From: an uncultured Collinsella sp.
GTDB lineage: Bacteria; Actinomycetota; Coriobacteriia; Coriobacteriales; Coriobacteriaceae
Reading direction: 5' to 3'
Length of the DNA: 22,505 bases
NCBI GenBank assembly: GCA_958445895.1
Contig: CAUCTV010000018.1
Span: 1-22,505, forward strand
Position numbers and translations under genes: made by a program. The notes below the pieces were generated by a model. That model had not been told where the DNA came from, made no database searches, and was given only the letters and a program-made list of their open reading frames with translations. Below, piece by piece: positions 1 to 9,763 of the stretch (position 1 is the stretch's first letter; each line of letters starts with the position of its first letter).

Positions 1-55
1 CCTATGTGCGGCGTAGGCCGCTTATTAGCCCGTCCAAGAATTGGGGCGCAGTTCA
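1..55 (+). mobile_element. Right end of an IS3-family-like insertion sequence (partial, runs off the left edge)
   Basis: Bases 32-55, read on the minus strand, begin TGAACTGCGCCCC and end TTGGAC. This matches the usual pattern of IS3-family (IS150-group) terminal inverted repeats, TG-ACTG..CCCC......TTGGAC. In the + orientation this is a right terminus, so the element would lie to the left, outside the window. Just inside it, codons at 2-16 read Leu-Cys-Ala-Ala-stop, which is where the transposase orfB would be expected to end, about 15 bases before the repeat. The other end and any target duplication are not visible. It could be a solo remnant. Confidence 0.5.
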
Positions 56-127
56 GTGCGCAGCGGGGGTTCTTTCATGTCCGAGGACGTCCGCGAAGGT
101 CAGCCCTCAGATCCTGCGGTAGGAGAC

Positions 128-3667
<3,540 letters not shown>

Positions 3668-3699
3668 ATACCCCTCTCCTCTCATATAGGTATACAGGC

Positions 3700-3715
3700 C
3701 CCGGCGATCGCCGGG
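3700..3715. repeat. Perfect 16-bp palindrome before the nifJ ribosome site
   Basis: CCCGGCGATCGCCGGG is a perfect 16-bp palindrome centred about 40 bases before the nifJ start codon. It could be an operator, or in RNA a hairpin just 5' of the Shine-Dalgarno. Confidence 0.6.
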
Positions 3716-3919
3716 ATGTTGGCGTGATGGGATTTACGCTGTTGCTTCCAATCATCTGGCAGGCAGGCTCAGCAGCAGGTACGTGGCGTGGAGAGAAGAC
3801 ATGCCGAGGCGAGGGGCAACTGATGCGCCCCACAGACCCGACCGCCCGTCTTGCACATGACCGAGCGCCGCAAAGGCCGCATGCCGGATGCTCCCGGGCA
3901 CGCCCCGGCGATGGGAAGC

Positions 3920-3946
3920 GCCCGCAACGGAAATCCGCATGCGGGC
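3920..3946. repeat. Inverted repeat overlapping the predicted nifJ transcription start
   Basis: Arms GCCCGCA (3920-3926) and TGCGGGC (3940-3946) are perfectly complementary and enclose a second short pair, CGGA (3928-3931) and TCCG (3934-3937). On the minus strand it starts right after TACAAT, so it spans the expected +1 and could be an operator. Read on the + strand it is followed by TTATTGT, but no + gene precedes it. Confidence 0.5.
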
Positions 3947-3993
3947 TTATTGTACCCCGCCGTCAAGTGTAATTTCGGCAAATATAGGCGGGC

Positions 3994-4007
3994 GGTAAAG
4001 GTTTACC
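3994..4007. repeat. Inverted repeat GGTAAA-GG-TTTACC, operator-like
   Basis: Six-base arms GGTAAA and TTTACC are separated by two bases. It lies about 40 bases upstream of the nifJ TACAAT hexamer, a normal position for an activator site, and downstream of the terminator of the FHA gene. The regulator is unknown. Confidence 0.35.
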
Positions 4008-4025
4008 TCGGGTGACTGCCGGGAG

Positions 4026-4055
4026 CAAAATGATCCCTTGGGGACGGAGGGACCA
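4026..4055 (-). terminator. Intrinsic terminator of the 7758-4070 cassette
   Basis: On the minus strand an 8-bp stem (TGGTCCCT with AGGGATCA, one G-T pair) with a 9-base loop is followed at once by TTTT. It begins 15 bases after the stop codon of the FHA gene, so it closes that operon before the nifJ promoter. Confidence 0.7.
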
Positions 4056-4069
4056 TTTGGCGGGACTGG

Positions 4070-5008
4070 CTAGAGGGCACCGAAGAGGATGGCGTAGGTA
4101 GTGGATTCGCCGAGCTTGAGCTCGTCGCCGGGATTGAGTTGGGCGGAACGGCCGGGCTCGACCTGAATGCAGACACGCGTGGCCCCGTTTACCACCACGG
4201 TTCCGTTGGTGGACGACAAGTCCTCGACGTGCCAGATATTTTGAGCATCGCACCAGATATGGGCATGGCGGGCCGAGACATCGTCGCCGACGTCGGTAAT
4301 ATCGCCCTCACCAGTGGCCAGCGCGCCAATCTCAACACCCTGCTCACTCGGCTGAATCCAGCGCGGGGCGCTCACGACAAAACTGTTTTGCACGCGCAGC
4401 AAGCCCAAGGGGTGCGCCGGGGCGGGTTCGCGTTCGCCCGCAGTCAGCGACATGCCAAGCGAACGCGGCGTGGATGTGCCTCCGCCACAGGTCGCGTGTG
4501 CGTAGTCGATGGAATAGTTCACCGAGGACCGCACATCCGCCGAACAACCGACGGCGACAAACAGCACCAGCACGGCCTCGGCGCGCTCGGCGGGCATGAG
4601 TTCCGCCGCCTGGGACAGGCGATCGAGCGCGTTGCGATAGAGATTCGTGTCCTGGTGGCACTCTTCGAGCGCGCGTACCATCGGTTCACCTGCAGGACCG
4701 CACACCATATTGATCACAGCCGTGGAGTCCATGGGGTTGCGCTGGCGCAGGGCCAGTTGCGACATAATACGCGCAGCCGAGGTACCGTATTCGGCAAAGT
4801 AGCGCTGCTGAAGCGTGCCGACCGGCGCGCGAACGATAAAGCGGGAAACCCAAGAGCGATCGGCGGCTCGGCTCTGCGGGCTGCGGCCGTCGGCGAGCGG
4901 ACGGGACGAAAGCACCAAGCCGCACAGCTCGATATGGCTCAGATGCGCCGCGCGCTTAAAGATGTCAAACATGGCCCCGCATGGGGTGAGCTCAACTTGA
5001 GATGCCAT
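4070..5008 (-). CDS. FHA-domain protein, last gene of the kinase cassette
   Basis: A 312-residue protein with no signal peptide or membrane segment. The C-terminal part (about 209-310) is a forkhead-associated domain, a phosphothreonine-reading fold. It shows VSARHAHI (Ser245, His248) and DLSSTNGT (Asn268). The strand that normally carries Gly-Arg reads IGAL, so the canonical phosphate-binding Arg appears to be Ala229. The N-terminal 200 residues, with several Cys (C10, C29, C103, C117, C155, C174), match no family I recognise. The start codon is three bases from the stop of the upstream kinase gene, which implies translational coupling. It probably acts as a docking partner or output of that kinase; this is inferred from position and the FHA domain only. 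Confidence 0.85.
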   Translation of the reverse strand: MASQVELTPCGAMFDIFKRAAHLSHIELCGLVLSSRPLADGRSPQSRAADRSWVSRFIVRAPVGTLQQRYFAEYGTSAARIMSQLALRQRNPMDSTAVINMVCGPAGEPMVRALEECHQDTNLYRNALDRLSQAAELMPAERAEAVLVLFVAVGCSADVRSSVNYSIDYAHATCGGGTSTPRSLGMSLTAGEREPAPAHPLGLLRVQNSFVVSAPRWIQPSEQGVEIGALATGEGDITDVGDDVSARHAHIWCDAQNIWHVEDLSSTNGTVVVNGATRVCIQVEPGRSAQLNPGDELKLGESTTYAILFGAL

Positions 5009-5011
5009 GAC

Positions 5012-6856
5012 CTAGGCCTCCTTGGTCGTAGAAATAGAATCGGACGATACTTCGACAGGTCCGCCAAAAGTACGGGCAGCTGCGGCTCCACCGGCAAGCG
5101 GAGTCGCCATCTGGGCTTTTGTGCGTCGCGGTGCCGAAACGGGAAGTTCAAAGGCAAAGCCCATCGCAAGCAAAAACCACGTAAGCGTATAGGTTGCAAC
5201 CAGAGCGGCAACAAGGCCGCCCATCACGGCGCGTTGGGAAAATACGCTACATGCAGCCACAACCAGCACCGGAACCTCGCAGGCAGAAAGCGCAAGCACA
5301 CCCTGCAGGAACCCCGAGCGCCGATCGCGCGCAAGTGCCCCCGCGGCAACGCCGGCTATGCCTGGCAGCGCCAACGCCAGTGCGGCAATAATACCCGGTA
5401 GCGACCCAGACCACACGAGCGATCCCAAAGTCGCCGTCACGCGAGCGCCCGACGCCAGCAGCGCGGCCGAGACCACGACCACAGCCCAAACAACGCCGCA
5501 GACGACCGTCGCGCCGACCATCAGCGCGCGACGAACCGCGCGGCCAGACGCATCCATGGGGCACGGCGTGAGCGGCTCGCCGCGGAGCGAACGACCGACA
5601 TTTTGCGCATAGTGGTCACAAAACGCCGAGAGCGCCGCCTCGACCGCCGCCGGCTCGGGACGATCTTTTTGATGGCTGGACAGACAGGCCATCACCACGT
5701 CGAACAGCTGGGCATCGACAAACGCCAGCGCATCGCGTAGCTCTTCGGAATCCGGCTCAAGCCCTAGCTGCTGGGCCTGCTCGGCCGCGGCGAGCGCCAC
5801 ATCGGGCTCACGACGAAGCAGCTGAGTCAAATCACAGCCGGGCGCATGGGCACCAATGGGATAGTCGGGCCGCGTGTCCATCTTGAGACGGTAGGGGCTG
5901 GCGATGTCGCGCGTCTTTTTGCGCGAACCCGAGGTGCCCGAAGTGCTCGGCGCGGCTTCGTATGGCGCGACGCCGGCAATGAGCTCGTAAACCGTGCTTG
6001 CCGCGGCGTAGACGTCGATCGCCGGCGACATACGCAAAGCGCGCAGGTCGGGAATATCGTCGGTGAGCATCTCGGGCGGGGCATAGGCAACCGTCGCGCG
6101 ACGCAGCGTGGCATAACGCTCCGTAAACGACGCCTTGCCGCCGGTACCGGCCACGGCCGACGCAGGCTCGAGCGCCAGCGACGAGCCAAAGTCGATCAGG
6201 CACAGGTCAAAGGTGCCCTCGGCAAGCTGCCGGTCAAGCGGTAGACGCGCCGTGCGCACCATAATATTAGCGGGCGAGATATCGCGATGGACAAAGCCCT
6301 CGCCCACCAGGCTCATACGGCAGAGCAGATCGAACAGGTCGCGCCCCAAGCGCGCCGCCACAAGCGGCGACAGGCGTCCGGCATCGTCCACGGCGAGTCG
6401 CGAACGCAAGCGGGCAAGCGTCTCGCCCTCGACCCATTCCATGACAATTGCAGGCACACCGTCGACCTCGCCCCAGCCATAGAGGCGGGGAAAGCCCTTA
6501 AGGCCCGAAAGGGCGCGGTGGCATTCATATTCCTCGCGAAACGCCGCCTTGAACTTGGCGACCAGCGCCTCGTGAGCTGCATCGTCGTCGAACTCATCGC
6601 GCGTCGGCAAGATGAGCTGCTTGAGTGCCACGGCCTCGCCTTGGGCGTTGACGGCACGCGTCACGCGGCCGATACCGCCGCGGCGCATGGTGGCATCGTC
6701 GGCAAACAGCATCGTAAAACGACGCAGATAGGCAGGCAGTTCGTCCTGACCGAGCGCAATGGCCGGCTCAAACCCGTCGACACGCGCCAGGCGCAGGCCG
6801 ACCATGGGATCGCGACCGAGCGATTGTGGTGTGGTGGATGCAAGATCGGTCATCAT
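5012..6856 (-). CDS. Membrane Ser/Thr protein kinase with four C-terminal membrane segments
   Basis: A 614-residue kinase. The kinase domain spans about 50-425: Gly-rich loop GGIGRV (60-65), VALK with Lys79, catalytic loop HRDISPAN (His190-Asn197), DFG at 222-224, APPE near 259-262 and Asp281 in the helix F region. The catalytic loop has Ser where Ser/Thr kinases usually have Lys (HRDxKxxN). About 60 extra residues sit between helices F and H (300-360). Four hydrophobic segments follow (about 444-469, 483-508, 515-540, 544-570), then a short Ser/Thr-rich tail. Unlike PknB there is no PASTA or other large external domain. The start ATG overlaps the stop of the upstream gene (ATGATGA); a second ATG directly follows. 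It is followed within three bases by the FHA gene. The domain appears active apart from the Lys-to-Ser change. Confidence 0.92.
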   Translation of the reverse strand: MMTDLASTTPQSLGRDPMVGLRLARVDGFEPAIALGQDELPAYLRRFTMLFADDATMRRGGIGRVTRAVNAQGEAVALKQLILPTRDEFDDDAAHEALVAKFKAAFREEYECHRALSGLKGFPRLYGWGEVDGVPAIVMEWVEGETLARLRSRLAVDDAGRLSPLVAARLGRDLFDLLCRMSLVGEGFVHRDISPANIMVRTARLPLDRQLAEGTFDLCLIDFGSSLALEPASAVAGTGGKASFTERYATLRRATVAYAPPEMLTDDIPDLRALRMSPAIDVYAAASTVYELIAGVAPYEAAPSTSGTSGSRKKTRDIASPYRLKMDTRPDYPIGAHAPGCDLTQLLRREPDVALAAAEQAQQLGLEPDSEELRDALAFVDAQLFDVVMACLSSHQKDRPEPAAVEAALSAFCDHYAQNVGRSLRGEPLTPCPMDASGRAVRRALMVGATVVCGVVWAVVVVSAALLASGARVTATLGSLVWSGSLPGIIAALALALPGIAGVAAGALARDRRSGFLQGVLALSACEVPVLVVAACSVFSQRAVMGGLVAALVATYTLTWFLLAMGFAFELPVSAPRRTKAQMATPLAGGAAAARTFGGPVEVSSDSISTTKEA

Positions 6857-7758
6857 AGGGCAAGCGCCGCCATGTTGTTGTTGAAGTTACCGAGCGCAAC
6901 GTCATCATCGCCGTAATGGCCGACCCATTGACATAGGTTGGTGTAACAGCCCCACAGATTGGCATACTGCTGATACCACTTTGACCGGGGCGAGAATGTC
7001 TGACGACCGAACTCGGCTCGAATGACAAACATCTCCCCGACCAGGCTGTCGCACGGCCTGGGATCTCCCGTAGAGTTATAGGTCGAAACCACGTCATTGG
7101 CACGAGAAACATAGCCATCGAGCATGTTGTACTTGGCCACAAGCCAACGGTGAATGCTCTCTTCCTCAGCAGCGGAAGGGCCACCGGAGTTTGCATCGTT
7201 GTCAGTGTTGCCGCCCGTCGAGCCGCCGTTTCCAGACCCTCCGGCAGAGGAACCCGACCCAGAGCCGCCGCCCGAACTCGATGAATCCGAGCCGGAGCCA
7301 GAAGTATCCGAGCTACCGGGCTTTCCGGACTGCTGGGCGTCCTGCTCCTTCTGCTGCTCGACCTTATTCACCGTTGCCGCCACGCTATTGTTGGACAACC
7401 GATCGATGATCTTGGTGTTGGTGAGCACGATGGTTTTGCCATTGGCAAGCGTGACTTCGTTGTCCGGAGCCTCGGCGCCGTCCGCATCGTCGGTGCCAAA
7501 CACAATATGCGCGACCACACTTGCCCAAGCATATCCAGTCGTGGTACCCAGATCACTTTTGACCTCATGCCCCACGCGCGGTTCGCGTGCGGCATGCGCC
7601 TGCATCATGGACGGCACGGTCATGCCATAGGCAGAAACGCCAGCTATGACCAGCACCAGCGAGCACGATAGCAGTGCGTACGCCCGCGGCGCCAAGCCCA
7701 GTCGGCGTCGCATGCGCACCGCGGCGCCGCGCTTTGTCTGAGTGCCACCGGGCCGCAT
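6853..7758 (-). CDS. Membrane-anchored or secreted protein with a Ser/Gly linker, first gene of the kinase cassette
   Basis: Not a family I recognise. The 301-residue form starts at ATG 7758, preceded by a strong GGAGGAG site; an upstream in-frame start at 7851 lacks one. After a basic N-terminus (Lys/Arg 9-25) comes one hydrophobic segment (about 28-50) ending in QAHAA, which could be a signal-peptidase site or leave an uncleaved anchor. A predicted extracytoplasmic part follows (60-140), then a low-complexity Ser/Gly linker (about 144-196), then a compact C-terminal region (197-301) rich in Tyr and Trp with three Cys (236, 271, 276) that could form a disulfide. Its stop overlaps the start of the kinase gene by four bases, so the two are co-translated. 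It may be the external sensor or partner of the kinase, which has no large external domain itself. This is inference from gene order and topology. Confidence 0.8.
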   Translation of the reverse strand: MRPGGTQTKRGAAVRMRRRLGLAPRAYALLSCSLVLVIAGVSAYGMTVPSMMQAHAAREPRVGHEVKSDLGTTTGYAWASVVAHIVFGTDDADGAEAPDNEVTLANGKTIVLTNTKIIDRLSNNSVAATVNKVEQQKEQDAQQSGKPGSSDTSGSGSDSSSSGGGSGSGSSAGGSGNGGSTGGNTDNDANSGGPSAAEEESIHRWLVAKYNMLDGYVSRANDVVSTYNSTGDPRPCDSLVGEMFVIRAEFGRQTFSPRSKWYQQYANLWGCYTNLCQWVGHYGDDDVALGNFNNNMAALAL

Positions 7759-7770
7759 GCGTTCTCCTCC

Positions 7771-7798
7771 AAGAAAAACACGCCGCTCAGAAGCGGCG
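7771..7798 (-). terminator. Terminator-like hairpin directly before the cassette's Shine-Dalgarno (possible attenuator)
   Basis: On the minus strand CGCCGCT and AGCGGCG form a perfect 7-bp stem with a TCTG loop, followed by TGTTTTTCTT and immediately by GGAGGAG, the ribosome site of the gene starting at 7758. The shape is that of an intrinsic terminator. It could end read-through from recR, or act as an attenuator if the operon promoter is upstream at 7821-7829. Confidence 0.6.
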
Positions 7799-7820
7799 CA
7801 TTCATTCGAATCCATATTTG

Positions 7821-7829
7821 AGTGTATCA
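7821..7829 (-). promoter_or_regulatory. Candidate extended -10 promoter of the kinase cassette
   Basis: The minus strand reads TGATACACT, an extended -10 of the form TGnTACACT. TTGCGC at 7851-7846 lies 19 bases upstream and is a poor -35. The same TGnTACACT form occurs before the other kinase operon at 13447. Confidence 0.35.
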
Positions 7830-7912
7830 GCGAACCCAAAAGGTTGCGCAACGAATGGGCAAATTAAGGATGCGAGCGGAAGCATCCATGCGATAAGCGG
7901 ATACGAAGCATC

Positions 7913-7928
7913 TTTGTTGCACAACAAA
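7913..7928. repeat. Perfect 16-bp palindrome downstream of recR
   Basis: TTTGTTGCACAACAAA has perfect 7-base arms around a 2-base centre. It lies between recR and the kinase cassette, just beyond the hairpin at 7937-7966. It looks like a DNA-binding site rather than an RNA hairpin, because the loop would be too small. Confidence 0.5.
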
Positions 7929-7936
7929 CTCACAGT

Positions 7937-7966
7937 CGCACGGGGAAATTATGACTACCCCGTGCG
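7937..7966 (-). terminator. Hairpin downstream of recR, possible terminator
   Basis: Nine-base perfect arms CGCACGGGG and CCCCGTGCG enclose a 12-base loop, starting 38 bases after the recR stop. The T-rich part that follows on the minus strand (GAGTTTGTTG) is offset and weak, so termination would be of a non-classical kind. Confidence 0.45.
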
Positions 7967-8003
7967 TCGCGATGAAGACATACGGCAGGAGCAGGCTCGC
8001 CAC

Positions 8004-8600
8004 CTAAATCGTGCGACGGGCCTCGATGGCGCGGCCAAGCGTAAGCTCGTCGGCATACTCCAAGTCGCCGCCCACGGGAAGGCCGCTTGCCAGACGCGAC
8101 ACCTCGACGCCCAACGGCTTGATGGTACGGGCCAGATAGCTCGCCGTGGTCTCGCCCTCGATGTTGGGGTTGGTGGCGATGATGACCTCATGGATATCCT
8201 CGTGACCCAGACGCGCCAGCAGCTCGCGGATGTGCAACTGCTCGGGACCAATCTTGTCCATGGGGCTGATCACGCCGCCCAGCACATGGTACAGGCCATG
8301 GTAGCTGCCCGTGCGCTCGATTGCCTGGACGTCGCGCGGCTCGCCCACCACGCAAATGCGAGTGGTATCGCGCATCGAATCCTGGCAGATGGAGCACTCG
8401 TCGGCCGTGGCGTAGTTAAAGCAGCGGCTGCAAAAGTGAACCTCCTGCTTAACCTCCAGGATGGCCTCGGCCAGGCGGCGCGCCTCCTCGGCATCGGCCT
8501 CGAGCAGGTAATAGGCGATGCGCTGGGCCGACTTGGGACCAATGCCCGGCAGACGGCCCAGCTCATCGAGCAATTTTTGCAGACTATGGTTGGCACTCAT
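8004..8600 (-). CDS. recR: Recombination mediator protein RecR
   Basis: RecR works with RecF/RecO to load RecA at gapped DNA in recombinational repair. The 198 residues match the family's usual length. In order: an N-terminal helix-hairpin-helix (GRLPGIGPKSAQRIAYYLL, about 15-33), a C4 zinc finger (Cys57, 60, 69, 72), a Toprim domain (from ICVVGEPRD near 82), and the C-terminal LASGLPVGGDLEYADE signature. The ATG at 8600 is chosen because MSANHSLQKLLDELG matches the family N-terminus; a 29-codon upstream extension runs back into ybaB in another frame. The Shine-Dalgarno is weak, and the gene begins 13 bases after the ybaB stop, so coupled translation is likely. Confidence 0.97.
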   Translation of the reverse strand: MSANHSLQKLLDELGRLPGIGPKSAQRIAYYLLEADAEEARRLAEAILEVKQEVHFCSRCFNYATADECSICQDSMRDTTRICVVGEPRDVQAIERTGSYHGLYHVLGGVISPMDKIGPEQLHIRELLARLGHEDIHEVIIATNPNIEGETTASYLARTIKPLGVEVSRLASGLPVGGDLEYADELTLGRAIEARRTI

Positions 8601-8613
8601 ATATATGCGCGTC

Positions 8614-8934
8614 TTAGAACGGCATGCCCGGGATGTTGAGGCCGCCGGTGATGGCGCCCATCTGCTTGTTGGCGAGCTCGTTGACACCGCGGACGGCCTC
8701 GTTGACGGCAGCCATGATCATGTCCTGCAGCATATCGACGTCCTCGGGATCGAGCGCATCGGGATCGATGGTGAGGTTGACGAGCTCCATCTCGCCGTTA
8801 ACGGTCACCTTGACCATGCCGCCGCCGGCAGAGGCGTCAACGGTCTGGGACTTAAGGTTTTCCTGCGCGGCGGCAAGCTGCTCCTGCATCTTGCGAGCCT
8901 GCTTCATCATTTGCTGCATGTTCATACCGGCCAT
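8614..8934 (-). CDS. ybaB: YbaB/EbfC family nucleoid-associated protein
   Basis: A small 106-residue DNA-binding protein of the YbaB/EbfC family, which binds DNA as a dimer and is almost always found next to recR. It has the Met/Gln-rich amphipathic N-terminal helix (MNMQQMMKQARKMQEQL), the central GGGMVKVTVNGEMEL strand region and an LDPEDVDMLQDMIMAAVNEA helix. The Shine-Dalgarno AAAGGAG is well placed before ATG 8934. It forms an operon with recR. Dissociation from dnaX, its usual upstream neighbour, is discussed in the findings. Confidence 0.96.
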   Translation of the reverse strand: MAGMNMQQMMKQARKMQEQLAAAQENLKSQTVDASAGGGMVKVTVNGEMELVNLTIDPDALDPEDVDMLQDMIMAAVNEAVRGVNELANKQMGAITGGLNIPGMPF

Positions 8935-9009
8935 GATGGCTCCTTTACGTGCGGCCGCGCGACAAGCTGCAAGGGCAGCCGGAGCACGGCGGGACTTTCA
9001 AACTCAAAA

Positions 9010-9018
9010 ATCGTACCA
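9010..9018 (-). promoter_or_regulatory. Candidate extended -10 promoter of ybaB-recR
   Basis: The minus strand reads TGGTACGAT, an extended -10 (TGnTACGAT), about 75 bases before the ybaB start. No good -35 is present, as is common with extended -10 promoters. Confidence 0.35.
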
Positions 9019-9096
9019 CGGCGCGCGGCGAGAGAGCGGGGCGGACGTGTTACCTCAGTCGATATACATGTCCTCCAATACAAACCACGCGCAAAG

Positions 9097-9131
9097 ATTA
9101 TGCAAGGCCGAATTATGCAAGGTTGCATAAT
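9097..9131. repeat. Operator-like array of three ATTATGCAA half-sites
   Basis: ATTATGCAAGG occurs at 9097-9107 and again 15 bases later at 9112-9122. The second copy is followed by the reverse complement, TTGCATAAT at 9123-9131. The last two form a perfect inverted repeat with 9-base arms around GG. Such a palindrome plus a phased third half-site is typical of a repressor or activator binding region. The regulator is unknown. Confidence 0.6.
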
Positions 9132-9233
9132 ATCGCATACTCAATCTAGTAGAGCCGAATCCGGCATTTCATGTGTGCCACTAAATAGCTAAATGCCAAA
9201 CCGCTGCTCGAGGCGGAGCACATGGCGGCAGGG

Positions 9234-9239
9234 TATAAT
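9234..9239 (+). promoter_or_regulatory. Candidate -10 hexamer of the 9274 gene
   Basis: A consensus TATAAT lies 35 bases before the start codon at 9274. The expected -35 position shows no good match, so an activator may be needed or the match may be chance. Confidence 0.4.
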
Positions 9240-9273
9240 TTGATTGTCATAGATTGCAATTTGGAGGTGCCCC

Positions 9274-9741
9274 ATGAATGCCCCCGACGCGCTCCAAAAC
9301 ATCCGCTCAAAACACCCCGTTGCATATGTGGTTCTCTATCTCTTTGTCGGCTGGGCATTGCTGGTTGTCATCACCCATGCCATAGCTTTTGGAGCAGAAC
9401 TGCTGATAGCCAGCTCGGACCAGCCCGTCGTCAAATGGGAGACGACCGATGAATGCACCGACGGAACCCGAACCATTTACTACAACAGCCCGTCCCTCTA
9501 CCAAGAGTTCAAGGTCAAGATAAAGGACTCCAAGATTGTCGATGCCGAACTGGGCTCTTTATCTACAATCGGAGCAACCGTCAACGCCGAGCAAGTCGAG
9601 TACACGGACGGCCATGCGACGTATCGTATCGACCTCAGCATCCTAGGCCGACCGTCACGCGCTTGTCTGCTCGAATGCGATATACGCGGCACCACACTAC
9701 ACATGTCCGAAATACAGATGCGCCCGGACAAAAGAAAGTGA
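9274..9741 (+). CDS. Small membrane-anchored protein of unknown function
   Basis: A 155-residue protein I cannot assign. It begins after a good GGAGGT ribosome site. One strong hydrophobic segment (about 17-46, HPVAYVVLYLFVGWALLVVI and on) is followed by a soluble region of about 110 residues that is predicted mostly beta, with few distinctive motifs and two Cys pairs widely spaced. It is a lone + strand gene between minus-strand dnaX and ybaB, convergent with the small gene ending at 9764. Its base composition is less GC-rich than that of dnaX and recR on either side, which suggests it was acquired. Confidence 0.75.
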   Translation: MNAPDALQNIRSKHPVAYVVLYLFVGWALLVVITHAIAFGAELLIASSDQPVVKWETTDECTDGTRTIYYNSPSLYQEFKVKIKDSKIVDAELGSLSTIGATVNAEQVEYTDGHATYRIDLSILGRPSRACLLECDIRGTTLHMSEIQMRPDKRK

Positions 9742-9763
9742 TATATGGCCGAGTCGGAAGAGA

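Larger units (their letters stand above)
3668..4025 (-). promoter_or_regulatory. Long nifJ upstream region with promoter-like and palindromic elements
   Basis: This gene-free stretch should hold the nifJ promoter. On the minus strand a good -10-like TACAAT lies at 3954-3949. TTGACG at 3966-3961 is only 6 bases away and cannot be its -35 partner. TATATT and TACACT are further -10-like hexamers just upstream. If TACAAT is used, the nifJ leader would be about 275 bases. Short open frames here have no convincing ribosome site or recognisable product. I looked for SRP RNA, tmRNA and RNase P signatures and saw none. Confidence 0.4.
8935..9273. other. Intergenic region between ybaB (-) and the 9274 gene (+)
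   Basis: A divergent, gene-free stretch of 339 bases that is visibly richer in A/T than the flanking genes from about 9060 on. It holds a candidate ybaB promoter (9010-9018), a three-half-site repeat array (9097-9131) and a TATAAT hexamer before the 9274 gene. No RNA gene is recognised. Short frames within it carry no credible protein. Confidence 0.6.

Noticed and set aside
3720..3960. Structured RNA gene (SRP RNA, tmRNA, RNase P or riboswitch) before nifJ
   Set aside because: I looked for the conserved cores and saw none; only generic GC hairpins are present.
3949..3966. TTGACG and TACAAT as a matched -35/-10 pair for nifJ
   Set aside because: The spacing is only 6 bases, far below the 16-18 needed.
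3752..3981. Small minus-strand frames of 62-70 codons in the nifJ leader
   Set aside because: No good ribosome site, Arg/Pro/Cys-rich random composition, and they overlap each other in different frames.
8601..8687. N-terminal extension of RecR back to 8687
   Set aside because: It overlaps ybaB out of frame, and the family start is at 8600.
9057..9077. GGAGG followed by a four-codon frame (Met-Tyr-Ile-Asp-stop) on the minus strand upstream of ybaB
   Set aside because: Too short to support. It may be a chance match or the scar of a lost gene.
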